A stretch of 64,000 bases of DNA, from the NCBI GenBank assembly GCA_002713365.1, contig PASR01000011.1, positions 229,856-293,855 on the forward strand, in the 5' to 3' direction. Under the pieces are notes generated by a model that saw only the letters and a program-made list of their open reading frames with translations, was not told where the DNA came from and ran no database searches. Within the stretch, counting starts at the first letter, position 1. Each line of letters starts with the position of its first letter. This DNA comes from Rhodospirillaceae bacterium. GTDB taxonomy: Bacteria; Pseudomonadota; Alphaproteobacteria; UBA6615. Position numbers and translations under genes: made by a program. This document shows, piece after piece, positions 28,802 to 37,223 of the stretch.

Positions 28802-28818
28802 CGCTATTTTAACTAGCG
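28802..28818. repeat. Perfect inverted repeat between rpsF and fabD
   Basis: CGCTA and TAGCG arms are separated by TTTTAAC. It lies roughly midway between two divergent starts and could be an operator or a short hairpin. Five-base arms can arise by chance in this amount of sequence. Confidence 0.25.
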
Positions 28819-29029
28819 TCTACATTCAATCCGCGTATAAAACACAACCCAAACCCGTGCGCAAGATGTTTAAATATAATTTTTAGTTAAATATTATATT
28901 ATACCACATATTAGCAGAATCTGGTTAATGTTGGCTTGCGGAGCTTAAACTGCCCATAGTATGTATTTCTTATCACATATTTCTTAATAAACTTTTTATT
29001 TTATTAGTTAAAATTCTTGGAGTGTTAGT

Positions 29030-29971
29030 ATGTCTCGTGCGTTTGTTTTCCCAGGTCAGGGTAGTCAAGAAGTTGGAATGGGTCGTGAATTATCGGAAGC
29101 TTTTACATCTGCTCGTTTAGTATTTGAAGAAATAGATGATGCATTAGGGCAGAAATTAAGTTCTATAATATTTAAAGGCCCTGCAGAAGAATTAATTTTA
29201 ACTGAAAATGCTCAGCCTGCTCTCATGGCGGTATCTACTGCTGTGATCAGAGTTCTTGAAGAACAAGGAAATTTTAGAATTGCACAAAAAGCTAGTTATG
29301 TTGCTGGCCATAGTTTAGGGGAATACTCAGCATTGACATCTGTAAAAGCCTTAGAACTGGCAGATGCTGCCCGTCTACTTAAGATACGAGGTAAGGCGAT
29401 GCAAGCTGCCGTGCCTTTGGGCAAGGGTGCAATGGCAGCTATACTTGGCCTTGGTTTGGAGGAAGTTGAAGAAGTTGTATTAGAAGCCTCACAAAGTGAA
29501 ATTTGTGAAGTTGCTAACGATAATTCTGATGGACAAGTTGTAGTTAGCGGCAATGTTTCGGCTGTTGAACGCTCTGTCGAAATAGCTAAAAAGAAAGGAG
29601 CAAAACGTGGTATTCTATTGCCAGTAAGTGCGCCCTTCCATTGTCAGCTAATGCAGCCTGCTGCTGATGTAATGAGAGATGCTCTGATGTCATCGAGACT
29701 TATTACTCCTGAATTACCTGTTATAACCAATGTTAATGCCCAACCTGTTAGGGATCCAGAGGAACTACGTAATTTATTAATAGAACAGATAACTAAAAAG
29801 GTTCGTTGGCGTGAATCTATATTATCACTTAGTAATTTAGGAGTGGAGCATATATTTGAAGTTGGCTCTGGTAAGGTGTTAAGTGGATTAACTAGGAGAA
29901 TTAATTCTGATCTTAAAGCGCAATCTATTGCGACACCTGCAGAAGTAGAAACCTTTCTCCAATCATTATGA
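29030..29971 (+). CDS. fabD: Malonyl-CoA:ACP transacylase
   Basis: FabD loads malonyl groups onto acyl carrier protein. FPGQGSQ at residues 7-13, GHSLGEYSAL with the nucleophilic Ser, RGKAMQ with the substrate Arg, and VSAPFHCQLM with the catalytic His are all present. At 313 residues it is the usual size. It opens a fatty-acid synthesis cluster: fabG follows after 46 bases, then acpP, fabF and mltG, all on the plus strand. Confidence 0.96.
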   Translation: MSRAFVFPGQGSQEVGMGRELSEAFTSARLVFEEIDDALGQKLSSIIFKGPAEELILTENAQPALMAVSTAVIRVLEEQGNFRIAQKASYVAGHSLGEYSALTSVKALELADAARLLKIRGKAMQAAVPLGKGAMAAILGLGLEEVEEVVLEASQSEICEVANDNSDGQVVVSGNVSAVERSVEIAKKKGAKRGILLPVSAPFHCQLMQPAADVMRDALMSSRLITPELPVITNVNAQPVRDPEELRNLLIEQITKKVRWRESILSLSNLGVEHIFEVGSGKVLSGLTRRINSDLKAQSIATPAEVETFLQSL

Positions 29972-30017
29972 GATTAAATTAATTTAATAATTAATAGAGA
30001 ACATATATGGAGAAGTT

Positions 30018-30755
30018 ATGTTTGATTTAAGTGGTAAGACTGCTCTGGTAACAGGTGCAAGTGGTGGTATTGGAGCATCTGTTGCTCGAATGCTATGGTC
30101 TAATGGTGCTAGTGTAGTCTTATCTGGCACTCGATTAGATCGTCTTGAAGCATTATCAACTGAATTGGGCAGTCGTTGTTTTGTAATTCCTGCAGATTTA
30201 TCTAAGACTGAAGATATTGATTCTTTAAATAAAAAATCTCAGACTGTTGCTGGTTCAATTGATATTCTAGTTAATAACGCGGGTCTTACAAAGGATAATT
30301 TAGCGATTCGTATGAATGAAAAAGATTGGCAAGATGTAATAGATGTTAATCTTACCGCCGCATTTCTTCTGAGTCGTTCGGTTTTACGATCAATGATGAA
30401 AAAAAGGTGGGGAAGAATTGTAAATATAACATCTGTTGTGGGAGCCATTGGAAATTCTGGTCAAGTTAATTATGCTGCTTCAAAAGCTGGTTTGGTTGGC
30501 ATGACTAAATCATTAGCACAAGAAGTTGCTAGCAGAGGCATTACAGTCAACTGTGTAGCACCTGGTTTTATAGAAACTGCAATGACTGAAATTTTGACCG
30601 AGGCTCAAAAAGATGCCATTTTGGACCGTATTCCTGCCTCTTGCTTGGGATCTGTTGATGATGTAAGTGCTTGTGCATTATTTCTTGCGAGCAATGAGGC
30701 TAGTTATGTGACTGGCCAAACAATTCACGTCAATGGGGGAATGGCGATGATTTGA
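30018..30755 (+). CDS. fabG: 3-oxoacyl-ACP reductase
   Basis: FabG is the NADPH-dependent ketoreductase of each elongation cycle. It is a 245-residue SDR with TGASGGIG (residues 13-20), NNAGLT, the catalytic Ser in ITSVVGAIG, YAASK with Tyr/Lys, and PGFIETAMT. Its place between fabD and acpP makes FabG rather than another SDR the firm choice. It starts at ATG after GGAG. Confidence 0.95.
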   Translation: MFDLSGKTALVTGASGGIGASVARMLWSNGASVVLSGTRLDRLEALSTELGSRCFVIPADLSKTEDIDSLNKKSQTVAGSIDILVNNAGLTKDNLAIRMNEKDWQDVIDVNLTAAFLLSRSVLRSMMKKRWGRIVNITSVVGAIGNSGQVNYAASKAGLVGMTKSLAQEVASRGITVNCVAPGFIETAMTEILTEAQKDAILDRIPASCLGSVDDVSACALFLASNEASYVTGQTIHVNGGMAMI

Positions 30756-30796
30756 TGCAGTATAAATTTATAACTCATAAATAATGCAGCTTGACG

Positions 30797-30841
30797 GAGC
30801 ACGCGAACCCAGCTAAGTGGCGCGTAGGCTCTTATTAGAGC
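30797..30841. other. Two mutually exclusive hairpins in the fabG-acpP spacer
   Basis: GAGC-ACGCG (30797-30805) can pair with CGCGT (30821-30825) and GCTC (30828-30831), with an inner CCA/TGG. Alternatively GCTCT (30828-30832) pairs with AGAGC (30837-30841) around a TATT loop. The GCTC segment cannot be in both. The area is more GC-rich than its surroundings. It may be a weak transcript end for fabG or a leader element of acpP; there is no U-run after either hairpin. Confidence 0.3.
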
Positions 30842-30863
30842 TAAAATAAAGTGAGGCCAAAAA

Positions 30864-30891
30864 TTGAAGTGGGTAGCAATAATATTATAGT
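30864..30891 (+). promoter_or_regulatory. Possible sigma-70 promoter for acpP
   Basis: TTGAAG at 30864-30869 and TATAGT at 30886-30891 are separated by 16 bases and lie 72 bases before the acpP ATG. This matches 4 of 6 and 5 of 6 consensus positions. A separate promoter would explain the high expression acpP needs, but AT-rich sequence throws up such matches easily. Confidence 0.35.
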
Positions 30892-30963
30892 TGATATATT
30901 TTCTTTGTTAACTTACTTAAGTATTAGCTTCGAATATCATTAGCAACTAAAGGCAAATAAAAC

Positions 30964-31197
30964 ATGAGCGATATCGCCGAACGAGTGCAGAAAATAGTCG
31001 TTGAGCATCTAGGCGTTGACGACTCCAAAGTAATTGAGAATGCAAGCTTTATAGAAGATCTTGGAGCTGATAGCCTCGATACGGTCGAGTTAGTCATGGC
31101 TTTTGAAGAAGAGTTCGGATGTGAAATACCAGATGATGCAGCTGAGAACATACTGACTGTCGGAGACGCAGTTAAGTTCCTGGAAGAAGCAAGCTGA
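30964..31197 (+). CDS. acpP: Acyl carrier protein
   Basis: A 77-residue, acidic, four-helix carrier of growing acyl chains. Phosphopantetheine is attached to Ser in [12 protein letters not shown]. Helix II ([15 protein letters not shown]) is the partner-recognition surface. ACP also serves lipid A and lipoate synthesis. The 208-base spacer before it is unusually long for this cluster and carries promoter-like and hairpin sequences. fabF follows 65 bases later. Confidence 0.97.
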   Translation: MSDIAERVQKIVVEHLGVDDSKVIENASFIEDLGADSLDTVELVMAFEEEFGCEIPDDAAENILTVGDAVKFLEEAS

Positions 31198-31262
31198 TTT
31201 GTTTGATATTATAACTCGGCTAAGCAGTTCCGAAGTTAAAAAATGATTGCGGTGTTAACACA

Positions 31263-32522
31263 ATGAGGCGCGTAGTTGTAACAGGTTTGGGCCTGGTTAC
31301 TCCATTAGGTATTGGGGTTAAAAACAACTGGGACGGAATTACCTCCGGTAAATCAGGCATTGCTGCAATTGAATCATTTGATGTATCAGATTTACCTGCA
31401 AAAATAGCAGGTCAGGTTCCGCGTGGAAGTTCTTCAGATGCTATGTTTGATCCTGATCTTTATATGTCCCCCAAAGAACAACGTCGTGTTGATGATTTTA
31501 TCATATATGCGATGGGAGCTGCAGTTCAGGCTGTTGAAGATGCAGGGTGGGAACCGGATAATGAAAATGATCGGGAACGCACAGGTGTTGTTATTGGGTC
31601 AGGTATTGGTGGGCTACAAACTATATATGAAGGGTCAACTCTGATAAATGAACGTGGACCCCGAAAAGTCGGGCCTTTCTTCATCCCGTCAGCATTAATT
31701 AATCTAGCGTCAGGTTATCTTTCAATAAGGTACGGGTTTAAGGGGCCTAACCATGCAGTAGTGACCGCTTGTTCAACTGGAGCGCATGCTATTGGAGACG
31801 CTTCGCGTATGATAATGCTAGATGATGCAGATGTAATGATAGCAGGCGGAACTGAAGCGGCTATATGTCGTATAGGTCTTGCAGGGTTTGCAGCAGCAAG
31901 AGCGCTGTCTACTAGCTATAATGATACACCTGAGAAAGCATCAAGACCTTATGATCAGGGTAGAGATGGTTTTGTTATGGGTGAAGGTGCGGGTATCATT
32001 GTTCTAGAAGAATATGAGCATGCAAAATCTAGAGGAGCTAACATCTATGCCGAAATCTTGGGTTATGGTATGTCAGGTGATGCATATCATATTACGGCAC
32101 CTGCGGTTGATGGAAATGGAGGCTTTCGATCTATGCAGGCAGCCCTTAAAAATGCTAATATCAATCCTGAAGATATAGATTATGTTAATGCACATGGAAC
32201 TTCTACACCATTGGGAGATGAAATAGAGTTGGCTGCAGTAAAACGTTTGTTTGGAGATCATGCTTATAAAATTGCTATGTCATCAACCAAATCAGCAATA
32301 GGTCATTTGTTGGGCGCAGCCGGAAGTGTAGAGGCTATATATTCTATACTGGCAATACATAATAATGTTGTACCACCAACTTTGAATCTGGATAACCCTT
32401 CAGAAAGTTGCGATATTGAATTAGTACCCCATACAGCTCAAGAACGTGAGGTCAAGAGAGTACTTAGTAACTCCTTTGGATTTGGAGGGACGAATGCAAC
32501 TTTAGTATTCTCTGAGCTATAG
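31263..32522 (+). CDS. fabF: 3-oxoacyl-ACP synthase II
   Basis: FabF is a condensing enzyme that extends acyl-ACP with malonyl-ACP. The Cys-His-His triad is visible: VTACSTGAHAIG (Cys), NAHGTSTPLGD (His) and KSAIGHLLGAAG (His), plus the C-terminal SFGFGGTNA. Its 419 residues are typical of KAS II. It lies directly after acpP, the usual acpP-fabF order, and before mltG. Confidence 0.96.
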   Translation: MRRVVVTGLGLVTPLGIGVKNNWDGITSGKSGIAAIESFDVSDLPAKIAGQVPRGSSSDAMFDPDLYMSPKEQRRVDDFIIYAMGAAVQAVEDAGWEPDNENDRERTGVVIGSGIGGLQTIYEGSTLINERGPRKVGPFFIPSALINLASGYLSIRYGFKGPNHAVVTACSTGAHAIGDASRMIMLDDADVMIAGGTEAAICRIGLAGFAAARALSTSYNDTPEKASRPYDQGRDGFVMGEGAGIIVLEEYEHAKSRGANIYAEILGYGMSGDAYHITAPAVDGNGGFRSMQAALKNANINPEDIDYVNAHGTSTPLGDEIELAAVKRLFGDHAYKIAMSSTKSAIGHLLGAAGSVEAIYSILAIHNNVVPPTLNLDNPSESCDIELVPHTAQEREVKRVLSNSFGFGGTNATLVFSEL

Positions 32523-32608
32523 GTTGTATTACAGCGTACAGATTATCTTTAGATTTAATAAACTAATTACTAAAGATAAATAATAAATCTAAGCCTAAGT
32601 GTCGGAAA

Positions 32609-33601
32609 TTGGTTAATAGATCGTTAGTTATATTTCTTTTATTAATACTCAGTCTAGCATTAATAGCTTCTGTCGGTATTTTGATATTTAAAAATAACTT
32701 CTCTTCACCAGGTGATTTATCTGAAGAGACTGTATTAATTGTACCTCAGGGCGCTTCGGTTAGATCAATAGGAAAATTACTTAAAACAAAGGGTATTATA
32801 AAAGAATCATTAGTGTTCGTTTGGGGGGTAAGAGGCTTTGGCAATAATCTACCCTTAATAGCTGGTGAATATTTAATACCCCCTAGCGTTAGTCCTCTTG
32901 ATACAATGCGTATATTACAATCTGGTAAGGTTATAACCCATAAACTTACTATTCCTGAGGGTTTAACAGCTCATCAGATTTTTGATTTAGTAAAAGAAGC
33001 TGATGGATTAGTAGGAGAACTACCTTCTTACCAATACCATCAAGAAGGCACGTTTATGCCAGAGACTTATCTATATATTAGAGGTGAGAAAAGAAAAGAA
33101 ATTTTACTACGTATGCAAAAAGCAATGACTACAACTCTTAATGACCTTTGGAAAACAAGATCTCCTCTGGCTTCTGTTTTAAATACCTCGTATGAGGCAT
33201 TGATATTAGCCTCTATTATTGAAAGAGAGACCAGTCAACCAAAAGAAAGGCCTAAAGTTGCTGCTGTATTTTTAAACCGATTGAAACGCGGAATGAGACT
33301 ACAATCTGATTCTACAATAGTATATGGACTATCAAATCGAACTGGCTTTTTAGGCCGGCCTTTAACTAAAAATGATATTTTGACTAAAAATCCATACAAT
33401 TCATATATTCATCATCACTTACCTCCCGGACCTATTTCTAATCCAGGACGGCATAGTTTGGTAGCTGCAATGAACCCTTCTGAAACAAAAGATTTATATT
33501 TTGTAGCTAATGGATCAGGCGGCCATACGTTTTCTAGTAATTTGAGAGATCATAATAAAAACGTTGCTAGATGGAGGCGGTTTAAGGCGCAGAACAAGTA
33601 A
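32609..33601 (+). CDS. mltG: Endolytic murein transglycosylase MltG
   Basis: MltG cuts nascent glycan strands at the inner membrane and so sets peptidoglycan strand length. It has one N-terminal membrane helix (about residues 5-27), a LysM-like part (LIVPQGASVRSIGKLL) and the YceG catalytic domain. The catalytic Glu lies in ASIIERETS, with VFLNRLKRGMRLQSDSTI, NSYIHHHLPPGPISNPG and YFVANGSGGHTFS following. The TTG start has GGAAA upstream. The fabF-mltG order is common in proteobacteria. Confidence 0.93.
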   Translation: MVNRSLVIFLLLILSLALIASVGILIFKNNFSSPGDLSEETVLIVPQGASVRSIGKLLKTKGIIKESLVFVWGVRGFGNNLPLIAGEYLIPPSVSPLDTMRILQSGKVITHKLTIPEGLTAHQIFDLVKEADGLVGELPSYQYHQEGTFMPETYLYIRGEKRKEILLRMQKAMTTTLNDLWKTRSPLASVLNTSYEALILASIIERETSQPKERPKVAAVFLNRLKRGMRLQSDSTIVYGLSNRTGFLGRPLTKNDILTKNPYNSYIHHHLPPGPISNPGRHSLVAAMNPSETKDLYFVANGSGGHTFSSNLRDHNKNVARWRRFKAQNK

Positions 33602-33770
33602 TAATTAGCAATATTCCTTTTCTAGTTTTCTAAATTTACCGTATATATATTATTATTAGATTATGGGCATTTTATATTGCACTTGTGAATGACTTCCAGG
33701 TATTTATTAATTAACTCGATGATAGAAAAATAATTACTTTATCTTTTTAGAAGTATTGGAAGGAAAAAGT

Positions 33771-34658
33771 TTGGCCTTGCAGAGTATGACAGGATTTGCG
33801 CTTTCATCAGGACAATCAGATAACTTGTCATGGGAATGGCAAGCTCGAAGTGTAAATGGACGATCATTGGATGTTCGAGTTAGGGTGCCAGTTGGTTTTG
33901 AATCAGTTGAAAGAGTTGTTAGAGAAGAAATTACTAAGAAATTTAGCCGTGGAAATATATCTCTCTCTCTTACTTTGAACCGTTCAAGTGTTAGTCCTGT
34001 GTATTCTATAAATAATATTTTACTTGAACAAATATTTAACATTCAAAAAAGTTTAAAGGGTAGGATTAGTTCTGAACCGCTTTCACTAGATTTATTACTT
34101 TCCATTCGCGGTATGCTTGAAGTAACAGATTCAAATGATGATTATAAAACGGCTTCGTTGAATGAAACGGAGTTAATAAAATGTGCTATAGAGGTAATAA
34201 CAGCTCTCAGTGCCACTCGTTACGAAGAAGGTAAGCAACTTAGGGTTATTCTAGAGAATCACATTAAAAAGATAGAAGAGTTAGTTGACTTAGCCTATTC
34301 ATCCGCTGCTGTTCAACCTGATACACATCGTGACCGTCTTCGGAAGTTATTAGCTGGTGTTTTAGATGCAGAAAACAGCATAACAGAAGAGCGCCTGTTA
34401 CAAGAAACCGCCTTATTAATAATAAAAAGTGATGTAAGAGAAGAATTAGACCGATTAAGAGCCCATATAAATGCCGCCAATGTATTATTAATTGAAGGTG
34501 GAGCAGTGGGTCGTAGATTTGATTTTTTGTGTCAGGAATTTAACCGTGAATCAAATACAGTGTGTTCTAAATCATCTGAGATAGAATTAACTAAAATTGG
34601 ATTAGAATTAAAAGCAGCTGTCGAACAACTAAGAGAGCAGGTTCAGAATGTGGAATAA
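33771..34658 (+). CDS. yicC: YicC family endoribonuclease
   Basis: A 295-residue YicC protein; E. coli YicC has been reported to be an RNase acting on RNAs. It has the N-terminal MTGFALSSG motif after four residues, ARSVNGRSLDVRVRVP, and a C-terminal conserved region ending GRRFDFLCQEFNRESNTVCSK. I choose TTG 33771, since GGAAGGA (33758-33764) lies 6 bases before it and homologues begin just ahead of SMTGFA. It is 5 bases from gmk, the usual partner. Confidence 0.9.
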   Translation: MALQSMTGFALSSGQSDNLSWEWQARSVNGRSLDVRVRVPVGFESVERVVREEITKKFSRGNISLSLTLNRSSVSPVYSINNILLEQIFNIQKSLKGRISSEPLSLDLLLSIRGMLEVTDSNDDYKTASLNETELIKCAIEVITALSATRYEEGKQLRVILENHIKKIEELVDLAYSSAAVQPDTHRDRLRKLLAGVLDAENSITEERLLQETALLIIKSDVREELDRLRAHINAANVLLIEGGAVGRRFDFLCQEFNRESNTVCSKSSEIELTKIGLELKAAVEQLREQVQNVE

Positions 34659-34663
34659 TTTCT

Positions 34664-35320
34664 ATGGTTGCTAATACTGATATAAAAAAAATTGAACTTA
34701 CTCGACGTGGTCTTATGTTAGTTCTTTCGTCACCATCAGGAGCAGGAAAAACTTCAATATCTCGAGAAGTATTAGCGCGGGATGAAAAAATATCGCTTTC
34801 AATATCAGCGACTACTAGGCCTAGACGTCCTGGAGAAGTTAATGGAGAAGATTATATATTTGTTGATAAAACCTCTTTTGACTTGATGGTTAATCGGCGA
34901 GAGTTACTTGAGCACGCTAAGGTATTTGATCATTATTATGGCAGTCCTCGTGCCCCTGTAGAACTATCTCTTAAAAATGGACATGACGTTCTTTTTGATA
35001 TTGATTGGCAAGGTACGCAGCAGTTGGCGGAGGCAGCTCGGGGTGACCTTGTGAGTATATTTATTCTACCTCCTTCAACAGCTGAATTAGACCGTCGATT
35101 GCATAAACGTGCCCAAGATAGTGAATTGGTAATTACTGAACGCATGGCCAGAGCAGCCAATGAGATGACCCATTGGAGTGAATACGATTATGTTATTGTA
35201 AATTCTTCTTTTGAAGAAAGTGTTAAACAGGTACAGTATATACTTAATGCTGAGCGACTAAAAAGGCCTCGTTTAGTAGGTTTATCAGATTTTGTTATTC
35301 GACTTCGCCAAGGGCACTAA
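34664..35320 (+). CDS. gmk: Guanylate kinase
   Basis: GMP kinase that makes GDP from GMP and ATP. P-loop SSPSGAGKTS is near residues 22-31, followed by the GMP-binding TTRPRRPGEVNGEDYIFV and LEHAKVFDHYYGSP, and the DIDWQGTQQL core. At 218 residues it is normal length. It follows yicC closely and converges with rsmA, with 27 bases between stops. Confidence 0.96.
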   Translation: MVANTDIKKIELTRRGLMLVLSSPSGAGKTSISREVLARDEKISLSISATTRPRRPGEVNGEDYIFVDKTSFDLMVNRRELLEHAKVFDHYYGSPRAPVELSLKNGHDVLFDIDWQGTQQLAEAARGDLVSIFILPPSTAELDRRLHKRAQDSELVITERMARAANEMTHWSEYDYVIVNSSFEESVKQVQYILNAERLKRPRLVGLSDFVIRLRQGH

Positions 35321-35347
35321 TTTAGTTAGAAACTTGATTCCTCAAAA

Positions 35348-36172
35348 CTATAAGGCGTTTGCTAGATCACAATACTGCTCTACAGACAATTCTTCCGCAC
35401 GAGAGGTTTCTTGAATATTTGCTTTTAATAGAAGATTAGAGCCACCTATCGATTGTAATGAACGACGGAGCATTTTACGTCTTTGTCCAAATGCCAGGCG
35501 GGTTACGAGTTCTAGTTTATTTATATCAGCTGAAGCAATTGGAGTTTTTCTAATTTCCATAGCAATAACTGAGGAGGTTACTGAAGGGCGAGGAAAAAAT
35601 GAACTGGGCGCTATATCGAACAATGTCCGTGCTTCTGTCAGCCATTGGCATATTATTGAAAGACGACCATATGACTTAGAATTTGGCTTGGCCGTTATTC
35701 TTTCAGCTACTTCGCGCTGGAACATTAGAGTGAATCCTTTATAATCATTAGCTTGTTTTAGCCATTTTATTAGTAATTGAGTGCCAATATTATATGGTAA
35801 GTTAGCTATTATTCGTCTTGGATGAGGTGTTTGATCTATTAAATCTATATTTAGTGCATCACCTTCTATAATTTTAAGTCGGTTTTTAGAATAGTTTTGT
35901 AGCTCCTTTAAGGCGCTAATACATTTTTCGTCACGTTCGATTGCGACTACGCAGGAAGCGTTAGTTTCTAGTAAAGAGCGAGTTAACCCTCCAGGACCTG
36001 CACCTATCTCAATCACGGTAATCCCCGACAAATCTCCACTAGACTTGGCAATACGTCTAGTTAAATTTTGATCGAAAAGAAAATGCTGTCCTAACGATTT
36101 AAGAGCTTTAATATTATGGCGCTCCATAATTTCTTTTAACGAGAGTTGGCTATAGTTATCATTTTTGTTCAT
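35348..36172 (-). CDS. rsmA: 16S rRNA dimethyladenosine transferase RsmA (KsgA)
   Basis: RsmA dimethylates A1518 and A1519 in helix 45 of 16S rRNA and checks late 30S assembly. It is a SAM-dependent methyltransferase with QHFLFDQNLTRRI, the SAM site EIGAGPGGLTRSL, DALNIDL and the catalytic NLPYNIGTQL; the C-terminal RRKMLRRSL is also typical. It is 274 residues. It is the last gene of the lptD-surA-pdxA-rsmA series. Confidence 0.95.
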   Translation of the reverse strand: MNKNDNYSQLSLKEIMERHNIKALKSLGQHFLFDQNLTRRIAKSSGDLSGITVIEIGAGPGGLTRSLLETNASCVVAIERDEKCISALKELQNYSKNRLKIIEGDALNIDLIDQTPHPRRIIANLPYNIGTQLLIKWLKQANDYKGFTLMFQREVAERITAKPNSKSYGRLSIICQWLTEARTLFDIAPSSFFPRPSVTSSVIAMEIRKTPIASADINKLELVTRLAFGQRRKMLRRSLQSIGGSNLLLKANIQETSRAEELSVEQYCDLANAL

Positions 36173-36194
36173 ATTTTTATGACTGTCTAAAAAA

Positions 36195-37223
36195 CTATTT
36201 TTTTGATCTCTTGGAATAAATAAGTGAAGCCAACTTCAATGCCTCTATAAAACTTGTAGGGTTGGCCTGCCCTGTTCCCGCTATATCTAGAGCGGTGCCA
36301 TGGTCCGGAGAGGTTCGAACAATAGGAAGACCAAGAGTTATGTTAACTGTTCTGTAAAAATCAAGCATTTTTATAGGAATTAAAGCTTGGTCATGGTACA
36401 TACAAATAACAGCATCGTAATTCTGACGGGCCTCGGGATTAAATAACGTATCAGCTGCGGAAGGGCCCTTAACATTTATTCCTTTAGCCTTAATTATTTC
36501 TATTGCTGGCTTTATAATTGATATTTCTTCATTACCAAATGCACTGTTTTCTCCGGCATGAGGGTTTAAAGCTGAAATTGCTATTTTTGGACTGTCAATT
36601 CCAAAATCTCTATAAAGAGAATCTGCGGATTGAATAGCACAGTGAACAATGTCATCAATACATAGGCTTCTCACCGCGTTAGCTAGAGAAGTATGGATAG
36701 TTACGGGTACTACTCGTAACTCTGGACCAACTAGCATCATTACTGGAGCAACACTGGCTTTAGTCGCTCGTGCAAGATATTCAGTATGACCAGGGTCTTT
36801 AAATCTTTTACTATAGAGTATGCTTTTAGAAATCGGATTGGTTACTATTCCCTTTGTTTCCCCATTAAGTGTTAAATTTATTGCTTTGTCCAAAGAGGCA
36901 ATAACTGCAGATGAATTAGAGGAATCTAGTCTGCCTGGTACAACAGGGTTTTTAAGTGATAAAGGAATTACTGGAATTGCTTTAGGCCAAATTTCTATAG
37001 CTTCTATTGCTTTGGAAACAGGTATAACCTTAACTGGACATTTAATAGTTTCTCCTAATTTTTTGATTCGAATAGGATCATCAATTAGAACTATTGGTGG
37101 TAAATCTTTTCCATATCGGGCCCAGGCCATACAGACTAACTCTCCACCAATTCCCGCCGGTTCTCCCATAGTTACAGCAATAGGTAGAGTGGTTATTCTC
37201 TTGTTTTGATTATTAATACTCAT
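36195..37223 (-). CDS. pdxA: 4-hydroxythreonine-4-phosphate dehydrogenase
   Basis: PdxA oxidises 4-phosphohydroxy-threonine in DXP-dependent pyridoxal phosphate synthesis. Metal ligands appear in DPGHTEYLA and MYHDQALIP, with LNPHAGE and TSPDHGTALDIAG as family motifs and GEPAGIG at the N-terminus. Its 342 residues are typical. It overlaps the surA stop by 4 bases (ATGA) and precedes rsmA by 22 bases. Confidence 0.95.
   Translation of the reverse strand: MSINNQNKRITTLPIAVTMGEPAGIGGELVCMAWARYGKDLPPIVLIDDPIRIKKLGETIKCPVKVIPVSKAIEAIEIWPKAIPVIPLSLKNPVVPGRLDSSNSSAVIASLDKAINLTLNGETKGIVTNPISKSILYSKRFKDPGHTEYLARATKASVAPVMMLVGPELRVVPVTIHTSLANAVRSLCIDDIVHCAIQSADSLYRDFGIDSPKIAISALNPHAGENSAFGNEEISIIKPAIEIIKAKGINVKGPSAADTLFNPEARQNYDAVICMYHDQALIPIKMLDFYRTVNITLGLPIVRTSPDHGTALDIAGTGQANPTSFIEALKLASLIYSKRSKK

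Larger units (their letters stand above)
28684..29029. other. Divergent intergenic region between rpsF and fabD
   Basis: 346 bases with no gene. The part next to rpsF (28711-28765) is more GC-rich than its surroundings and folds as a leader hairpin on the minus strand. A perfect inverted repeat CGCTA/TAGCG with a 7-base spacer is at 28802-28818. The fabD-proximal half is plain AT-rich sequence. Both promoters must lie here, but I cannot place either confidently. Confidence 0.5.
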
